Source of the DNA: Elysia chlorotica
Taxonomy: Eukaryota > Mollusca > Gastropoda > Plakobranchidae
Length of the DNA: 64,000 nucleotides
NCBI GenBank assembly: GCA_003991915.1
Contig: RQTK01000486.1
Coordinates: forward strand, 2,501 to 66,500
Direction: 5' to 3'
Shown here: piece after piece, positions 48,855 through 64,000 of the stretch
Position numbering within the stretch: position 1 is the stretch's first letter
How the letters are laid out: the number at the start of each line of letters is the position of its first letter
The notes under the pieces: generated by a model
What the model saw: only the letters and a program-made list of their open reading frames with translations
The model's database searches: none
Told to the model about the DNA's origin: nothing
Position numbers and translations under genes: made by a program

Positions 48855-49250
48855 CGCTGAGGGGCGAACTAGCTAAAGTGGTAGAGTGTTGGTATCCGCA
48901 TCAGGAGGTTCGAGTCCCATGAACGGTAAATAATTTATTTTTCCAATTTCGTCCCCAACTGGCTGGATTGATGTCAGTGTAATGTGATCGGCTGAGACAG
49001 GAGTCTGGGTCTACCCACCCTGCCTCGTGTGTGGCAGCACATAAATAAAACTGTTCAACATCCGTTTTGGAGCCCAATCTCAATATAGCATACGCAGTAC
49101 TGGCGTTGGGTGTTAAAACAAACAGTATATTGTGACCCACCCTGCCTCGTGTGTGGCAGTACACAAAGCTGTCAGACATATGTCTTGGAGCCCAATCTCC
49201 ATATAGCATACACAGTGCTGGCGCTGGGTGTTAAAACAACTGAACTCAAC
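48855..49250 (+). repeat. SINE copy (plus orientation) with tRNA-like head and partial second body
   Basis: Head 48868-48925: agctaaagtggtagagtgtt (A box) and aggttcgagtcccatgaac (B box GGTTCGAGTCC). Body: gtgatcggctgagacaggag, tctacccaccctgcctcgtg, ttttggagcccaatctcaat. From 49130 the end block ccaccctgcctcgtgtgtgg...atagcatacacagtgctggc is repeated before tgaactcaactca. Confidence 0.85.
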
Positions 49251-49299
49251 TCAGGCCGCCTGGCTTCGGGACCAAATATAAAGGGCCCAGAGAAACGTG

Positions 49300-50580
49300 A
49301 GGGATTTGGCTGACAGTCTGAGTCAGGGAAGTCATTGAGTGACGGCAATGACAGTGAATTGTTTGGGTAAATAAGATGATCAGAACAAATTTACAAACTG
49401 GATGAATAAAGTTTACCTTTACCTTTAACGGAAACACAGGTTTATCCATAATATTCAGCACTGCATCCTGGTTTCAGCAAAACAATAATCCCACTTACAG
49501 TTACTGTGACCGAATGATTTCATTATGTAATCCCATTCAGTCAATTTATTTTAAAAAACTACATTCGAGTTTCTCATTTATGATTATGTGATTTCTAGAA
49601 TGTATTGCTTTATAAGCTGATGTATATTTAAATATTAAATCTTGTTTTATCTTTGCCTCATTTTTTGCGTGTGTTTTTTGTTTCATTAATCTGTTAAAAT
49701 TGTATGTCAATCCATTTGTTTGATTAAAAATAATAATAGTAATAATATATTGAATTTATATAGCCCACTTCCATAAACTATCATGCTCAATGCGCTTAAC
49801 AATTTCCATGATCACAATTACAAAAGAAAAAAAAAATATAATATTGACACAATATAATATTACATTCAAAAGCCACAAGGAATCGTTAGAGATATTTACA
49901 ACATTCACCGGTTCAATTTCAATCATAAGACCATTCTAGAGTCGTTGTTTATGAAGATTTTCAAACAACAAATCCGCCCGCAAATCCAACAAATGGCCTA
50001 TCTCATGTATAAAACACTTAAGAATTAGAGTATTTTAGCAATGAAATAGGACACTGTATACAATTGAGGTGATAATGGCCATATCCAGAGAAGACATCAG
50101 CCAAAAAGTGGCGGAAATCAACAGAGATATCAAAGTCTAATTTTAAGTTTAAAAGCTTGAAATGTTGGTTTTTGTGAGCCCTAGCAGCTTTAAAAATCTT
50201 AACTTTGTGCTAAAAATTACATAGCAGTAGCCCTTGATAATCCACCTCATTGCGGCTATTAAGTAAACACTAACCCTATCAATATTATTTTAGTATCAAC
50301 ATTTTCGTTGTTACTTCCCCTAGACCATGAAACACAGTGCGCATGACTAGAAATGTGCATACTGATTGGACTTTTTCGCCAAGTATCTCATTTGAACCAA
50401 TAGATTTCTATAAATATAATATTATAACAATCTGTGCTTGAACCTCAGTTGAGTCAGTTCACTCAGTTGAAACTGCCCTAGCTAAGCACATGTACTAGAA
50501 GCTAGTACTATTTTTTTACATATTCATTGTTGTGGTGGGCGCATTATCATATCTAGTTTTGAAATTTATATTTCATATCA
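49300..50580. other. No gene seen
   Basis: AT-rich intergenic sequence. Includes the dispersed tttatatagcccacttccat fragment at 49756 and nothing else that I can name. Confidence 0.5.
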
Positions 50581-50589
50581 ACTTTAATT

Positions 50590-51248
50590 GTTGCTTCCTC
50601 TTTGATAAATTATCTGTTGTGGCGAGTTCTGACTGGTACACATCAAAAGATAACATTGTCCTTTCTATTGGCAGGCCACACAAGGTTTGCCCCTGGTTGG
50701 GGATTGGGTCTTGTCAAAAGGCAATACAGAAAGACTGTTGTTTACTGCTGGAAGATATGTGCAGTTCTACTTGTAAAGAAGTCAGCTCCATCTGTAAACA
50801 TGAGTCAATTGTGTGCATGTCAAAATGGTGACGTTATATTTCCAGTTTTTGATTTGACATCCCATGTCTCAACCTTTTTAAAAAAAACTTCCTGGTCTCT
50901 TGTACCATCATCTTCATTTTGAAGCTGGCGCTTCGCTTCCATAGTCAGGGCACAGGAATTCTGTGACTCCCTCTCTATTCCTATTCACCCAAGGCCCCAC
51001 AGCTTATACCAGATCTCCCCTCAGCTCTTCAACCAGCAGGACTGAGTCGTGATAGACAGTGGTACCTCTACAATGAGATTCAGCAGTTTGTAGAAGAAGG
51101 CTATAAAGATTTAGTAGCTCCTCTTCCGACAGAGTCTGACAGAGAAGAAGCAGATGTGCCAGTTGCAAACCTGCCCAAGAGAGCTCATGTAGCTGGTAGT
51201 AGTAGTGGAGCTGGTGAGCACTTGAAAGGAAAAAAAAAGAGCAGCTAA
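50590..51248 (+). pseudogene. Frameshifted relic of a transposon-encoded protein (DUF7869-like C-terminus)
   Basis: Three reading frames in succession give WRVLTGTHQKITLSFLLAGH TRFAPGWG...YRKT, then HHLHF / VRAQEFCDS, then PKAPQLIPDLPSALQPAGLS RDRQWYLYNEIQQFVEEGYK DLVAPLP up to TAA 51246-51248. From memory this order (LAGHTKFxPD..., HHFRF, GLSxxRQWYLYxxIRxFxxxxxxDLVxPLP) matches the DUF7869-type ORFs abundant in aquatic invertebrate genomes. Frame breaks near 50915 and 50990 show it is dead. Confidence 0.6.
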
Positions 51249-52511
51249 AAAGAAAGTGTATTATTTTTTAGTTCTGTTAAAACAATGGAGTAAAAAACTG
51301 AGTGTTTCTTTTTAAGTTTTTCTTATGGACATTGTGTTTTTTTAATTTGAGATACTTTAAAGAGACAATTTCTTGGTTGTAAATATTTTAAACTCAAATT
51401 TAAAATTCATTTCATTATGTGTCGTTCGTTGCCCATACTTTAACTTACATCAGAAAAGATTATTTTTCTCCTACTTTTAAAATCCAAATGCAAATTGACT
51501 TAAAATACTACATGACATATCCATGTACAAATTTTGCCTTGTAAATTTGTGTTTTTAGTGCCTTGTATAATAATTATAGTATTGTGATTGTATAATGCGC
51601 AAAAAAAGTGTTTAAACTTTATAGCCACTTTTTTTCAAAACTATTTTCACAATATGTCATATAAAACATGCAATATCTCAGGAACTAATTGAGATATCTT
51701 AAAAATTCAAAAGCATGATATTAGCAGTCTGAACATCTCAAACATCCATTTCTGCCGACATTTAGGCCTTTTTCCCAGGCGCACACACTGTGTTTTGCAT
51801 TTACATGTATAGATCATTTTGTACTGTTTCTTATGATATGTATAAAAAAAAATCTATATAGGTTCATATGCCTATATGCAGTTATTCATTTATTTTACAA
51901 ACAGCAACCAGTACTAATGTGATATTCATACTTGTGATCGTCACTTAACGTGCATTCTTGAAATTGGAGAAAAAAACTAATATATCTATGAGGGTTGCTG
52001 TCCGAGTGTATTATCATTTATCAGAGCTCAGGGTATAGGTCGAAGTTTCAGACACAGATTATAGAGTTTTGTCAATAATTCAACCACAAGCTCATTCCTC
52101 TCTTCATCTTTCGCTTTTTTTGTTTATTTCCTATTATACTTGACAAAATAATTAAAACAATATTAAGCTTACATGCTTTGTATCGTTTTGTATTCTTAGA
52201 GCCGCACTATACATATTTTTGTAAAAAATAATTGTTTTTTGGTGCCTTACATATTGTTTACACAGCTCTACTGCGACATTCACATTTAATAGCAGTACTA
52301 CTAGTAGTTGAAGCAGCCATTGTAGTTGTAGCAGTAGTAGTTGTTGAAATAGTAATAGTAAAAGTAATAATAGTTGTAACCGTAGTTGTTGTAGCAGCAG
52401 CAGCATTAGCAATAATAAAACAATAACCTGGTACTATCGGTTCGAGAGTGGAAATTTTCTAAAATTTTCTATACAATTAAGTTATTGGTCAACTGAATTA
52501 TTCACCACTTC

Positions 52512-52687
52512 TCTTTGTCGATGTGTCAGTCTTCTTCATCTTTGATTGACAAGATTATATTTGGCTGCACTCTTTTCTGATCTTCATGAGTTTTAAGTAT
52601 TTTTTCTGCAATCCATTTTTGTTTTTTATCAAATGTTCTTGGTTTGGGTAGTTTATCGTTTATGTCTTTGATAGAATCCCTCCTACA
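52512..52687 (-). CDS. Possible terminal exon of an unidentified gene
   Basis: After an acceptor-like ttgtgtag, the minus strand is open for 52 codons to TGA at about 52526: RRDSIKDINDKLPKPRTFDK KQKWIAEKILKTHEDQKRVQ PNIILSIKDEED. It is lysine-rich and not low-complexity, but no upstream exon with a matching phase was found. It may equally be chance. Confidence 0.25.
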
Positions 52688-52722
52688 CAAAACATCAACA
52701 TCAACAACAACAAAAATGTCAT

Positions 52723-52818
52723 AAGATAAGGAAAGATAAGATATTATTTTATTAACCCACGCAGGAAATTTGTCTTGGTTACAGAATACAATATGTACAG
52801 TGTATTCACATTTTACCC

Positions 52819-52855
<37 letters not shown>

Positions 52856-52892
52856 TTGCATCAAATAGTCCTCATTAAGAAGAACAAAATAA

Positions 52893-52925
<33 letters not shown>
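52723..52925 (-). mobile_element. LINE 3' tail fragment and adjoining microsatellites
   Basis: On the minus strand ttctgtaaccaagacaaatt tcctgcgtgggttaataaaa followed by tatcttatctttccttatct is a typical LINE 3' end with a (TTATC)-like tail, similar to the one at 13.7 kb. It is flanked by (AC)n at 52820-52853 and (AAT)n at 52895-52923. Confidence 0.5.
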
Positions 52926-52928
<3 letters not shown>

Positions 52929-52950
52929 TAAAGTTAGAATATAAATATAT

Positions 52951-53343
52951 ACAATAGTTTATAGTCTACCAATCTGAGTCTCGCTGCACACTAACTGGAT
53001 TGGGGACATGTAAATTAACGCCAAATTCTGAATTGTGACCAAAACTGCTTCACCGCCTTATCACTAACCTAGAGGGAGGATGGGACAAGCCTGCCACAGG
53101 ATTACAGCTTCGATTCATGGAGCTCTAGCCAGTATCATACTACAATGACAATAGTTTATAGTCTACCAATCTGAGTCTCGGTGCATACTAACTGGATTGG
53201 GGACCTGTAAATTAACGCCAAATTCTGAATTGTGACCAAAACTGCTTCACCGCCTTATCACTAACCTAGAGGGAGGATGGGACAAGCCTGCCACAGGATT
53301 ACAGCTTCGATTCATGGAGCTCTAGCCATTATCATACTACAAT
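52951..53343. repeat. 197-bp tandem duplication
   Basis: The unit starting acaatagtttatagtctacc begins at 52951 and 53148. The two copies differ at only a handful of bases (for example ctcgctgcacac / ctcggtgcatac), so the duplication is recent. Confidence 0.95.
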
Positions 53344-53344
53344 G

Positions 53345-56260
53345 TACTACATATACAGTGAATGTCACATCAAAAACCCCACCAACTATACTTAGAGAGA
53401 GATAACAATACTAAAATAAAAACAATAAAATAAATGTCAACAGGACAAAGTTGTCTACAGACTTTTACTATGCACAAGCACACAATGAATTAAATGCCTC
53501 AGTTTCAGCCACAGTGGAGTCCGAGATGAATTTACCTGCCCCCCTCAACTTTTTCACATCGAAAATAATGCATTAAACACACACACACACACACAAACAA
53601 ACAGACTTATTTCCTTGACAGAGACAAAGAAAAGATTACATTTATTGCTTGTTTCAAGAATTCTAGCGGTTAATTCATGTATAAAGAAAAATAATAAAAA
53701 ATTCATCCTCACATTCCGTTTCAAAGGGATTTAAAGAAAAATTGTCATGGGTTTTGCTATTAGTATGATTACTAGTATTCAAATACTAGGTTTTTTTAGT
53801 TTCCGAAGACTGAATTGACATATCTTATTAGTATTTGGCACCAAATAATGAACATGACATTGTTATGTTACAAAATAAAGAAGAAAAAAGAGGAAAAAAA
53901 AAATAAATGCTGGCAGGCCGTACATAAAAGCTCTCAACGAAGGATGTACAAAACTTAGAAAGGTTTCCCAACACAAGCTTTTTTCGGCCTTGCAACTGCA
54001 GAGGGTGGCTTTCACAATAGCCACTCTAGTGGGCGTAAAACTAATCAAGATTTCTTTGAGATTCTTTTATGGCGACAAAAAGAAAAAGCGTTAATCTCGG
54101 CTCTCAAAATGTTAACAAATCAAGAGCTTGCACACAAACTCATCCAGCCGCTGCTTACCCTTGAAGCAACCAGTGCCGCCTATAGAGGCGATTTCAGCTC
54201 AGGAAATATCTCTGCCAGTGTGAGCCAGCCAAACCCTGACTGATTGTCCATGGCACAGTGTTTGTCTTATTATAACTCATTCCCACTTCCAGCCCCAAAC
54301 ATCCCCACATGCTGAGCAATGCACCGATTTACATGCCAGAGGGAGCCGACATAGGCACAGATAGAGATCATGCAGATATTTCATCATTTGCTCTGGTTTA
54401 CACGTTTAAAGGTATAACATTTGTAACAACTTAAAACATTGAACAATGTTACAGTAATATTAACAACCTATCAATGTTTCAACAATGATGTCAAAGATGT
54501 CAATGCTAGTGGTGTTCACTGTGAGAAACGTGGACTTATCAAGCTTTGAGAAAAAAAGCCATTCAAATACAAACAGTTGGAAAAAGACAAATTCTGAATA
54601 ATGCAAGGACATCAACCTCACAGCAGTTTTCCTCCAGCTTTAACATGTGAGAATGGAAAACACAACAACAATGTATTTTACTATTTATATATTTTACAAA
54701 CATTTACTTATAAATGTGGATGGCAGGACACTATTGTATCGAGGTCTGAATGCTGGACAAGGAACAGGTTTTCATATCGTATGTGAAGCAAAAGCAGTTT
54801 AATTATAATCTATCTCTGTTCAGTAATATTGCAAGTATGCAGATATGTAAATGCGTGTCTCATTTATTCAGTTCTTCAGATCTGCCCCATAATGCTTCAT
54901 TCTAAAATTTGATTACCTCTGAGTCTGACCAATCAAAACTTTTTGTGCTTACAGTAAATTATCTCCAAATCTCTCTATCTGAATCCTTCATTCTTAAATT
55001 TGAATATTGCCACACCAGACCAATCAAAACTTTTTGTTCTTACAGTAAATTATCTCCAAATCTCTCTATCTGAATCCTTCATTCTTAAATTTGAATATTG
55101 CCACACCAGACCAATCAAAACTTTTTGTTCTTACAGTAAATTATCTCTAAATCTCTCTATCTGAATCCTTCATTCTTAAATTTGAATATTGCCACACCAG
55201 ACCAATCAAAACTTTTTGTTCTTACAGTAAATTATCTCCAAATCTCTATCGGAATCCTTCATTCTTAAATTTGAATATTGCCACACCTGACCAATCAAAA
55301 TTTGTCAGTGTTAAATTTGGTGATTGCAACACTTGCCCAATTAAAATGCTTCATTCTCAAAGCTGATCATCCCAATCTGACCAATCTTAAGCCTCCATTC
55401 GATTGAAAACTTCCAAATCCAGCCATTCAAAATGCTCAAAATCAATAACTCATAGAAAACAATTTTCAACTATTTACAATTTTTTGTGGATATACAATGG
55501 ATTCAGAAAGATTGGTCCCATTTGTCGACTTTTGTTGTTCAGCCATCACTCAGGTAACAACTTTAAACATTGAACAATGTAACAGTCATATTAACAACAT
55601 ATGAATGGTTCAACAATTTCAACAAAACTTAAAACGTACTAAAACGTACATAGCTTACAATAATTTCTATGAATCCAGTACTAATACAGTTAAATGTTAA
55701 AAAAATAAAAAACACAACAACAACAAAATAAATGCTAAACAAGCATCAGTAGCAAACATGAAGGTAGGTAACGATGATTTTGTGATTAAGTCTGACATAA
55801 AAATGGATACTGTACCAAATGGTTTCAACACTTCATACATGCAAAAGTCAGGTGCAGTAACCAGTGATTTGAGCCAGCATTGGGAAAGTGCTGAGTTCAA
55901 TCCCTACAATTTGTCCTGTCCTTCCCCTGCCCCCCTTTGTCAAGTTGAGGCTCAGAGGTCTCAGCTGAAGGAAAAAGAACGAGAAGCGAGGAGAGGAAAA
56001 GCACCTACCTCATAATGCCGTTTAACGTTTGCTTAGCACGATATGCTTGCCGGACCCTAACTTTCGACTGTCCAACGCTCTGTCAAAGGGCATCAGACAA
56101 ACTTTACTCAGTCGTGTCAATAGGATCATTATTTTTCTGTGTGTACTGAACCTCTCAAACAGCAGCATAGCACACACAAAAACACCCCCAAAAACTGCAT
56201 GTATTATACAATATTCGTCACTGACATATTTCTACTCAGCTCTGACCAACCAGCCAGGTT
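53345..56260. other. Region downstream of the nuclear receptor, no gene supported
   Basis: AT-rich with a (AC)n at 53578-53594, the 91-bp array at 54.89-55.31 kb and a repeated phrase taacaactttaaacattgaac aatgt at about 54423 and 55556. The distal 3'UTR of the nuclear receptor may reach in from the right. Frames at 53863-54048 and 55758-56015 lack support. Confidence 0.45.
54890..55315. repeat. 91-bp tandem array, about five units
   Basis: gaccaatcaaaactttttgt occurs at 54927, 55018, 55109 and 55200 (period 91), with a fifth, more diverged unit at 55289. Each unit contains cttacagtaaattatctcca and aatccttcattcttaaattt. The first and last units are the most diverged. Confidence 0.95.
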
Positions 56261-56262
56261 GG

Positions 56263-64000
<7,738 letters not shown>

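Noticed and set aside
48868..48925. Possible tRNA gene (good A and B boxes)
   Set aside because: It is the head of a SINE copy followed directly by the SINE body. There is no properly paired acceptor stem that I can see.
55758..56015. Plus-strand frame of 85 codons with a charged end
   Set aside because: It lies in the downstream flank of the nuclear receptor with no splice partner. A GAGTTCAATCCC word inside hints at SINE debris, but it is too weak to call.

Overview
The window is animal nuclear DNA, most likely from a mollusc and probably a gastropod. It holds intron-split genes of animal families (an SLC1 glutamate transporter, NAA50, a C2H2 zinc-finger protein, a nuclear receptor) in an AT-rich background full of microsatellites, tRNA-derived SINE copies, 5'-truncated LINEs and DNA-transposon relics. 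The gastropod assignment is an inference from repeat style and gene divergence. No prokaryotic genes, CRISPR arrays or rRNA genes were seen.

Layout. (1) About 0.3-7.9 kb, minus strand: the N-terminal half of an SLC1/EAAT-type transporter in seven consecutive exons whose splice phases all agree; the rest lies beyond the left edge. One exon is duplicated, and a 35-bp minisatellite inside the gene carries a copy of its splice donor. (2) 8-16.5 kb: SINE fragments, microsatellites and a 241-N assembly gap. (3) 16.6-17.1 kb, minus strand: an intronless type I membrane protein that I do not recognise. (4) 22.1-28.3 kb, plus strand: NAA50 (N-alpha-acetyltransferase 50). Its last exon, 3'UTR and poly(A) signal sit in a 2.3-kb tandem duplication. 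(5) 33.0-42.1 kb, minus strand: a six-exon protein with 11-12 C2H2 fingers and a long acidic, low-complexity tail, interrupted by one apparent frameshift. (6) 43.9-48.3 kb, plus strand: a four-exon, 207-residue charged, helical protein of unknown function. (7) 45.5-46.1 kb (LINE 3' end inside gene 6) and 50.6-51.25 kb (broken transposon ORF), followed by tandem repeats to 55.3 kb. (8) 56.26-64.0 kb, minus strand: a nuclear receptor with most of the DNA-binding domain at the right edge and several ligand-binding-domain (LBD) exons. One mid-LBD exon was not found. The intron where it should lie contains a 1.17-kb foldback element and a 1.1-kb array of 61-bp repeats. Next to another LBD exon there is a row of about five or six decayed copies of that exon's 3' end, and a TTAA-flanked piggyBac-like element has inserted between the last decayed copy and the real exon.

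The genes are functionally unrelated neighbours, and no operon or pathway links them. What unites the window is a structural habit: short segments carrying an exon end plus its splice donor, or a whole terminal exon, have been copied locally in four independent genes (transporter, NAA50, zinc finger, nuclear receptor). I consider this the most interesting signal here. All exon boundaries were read by eye from splice consensus and phase continuity, and no RNA evidence was available.
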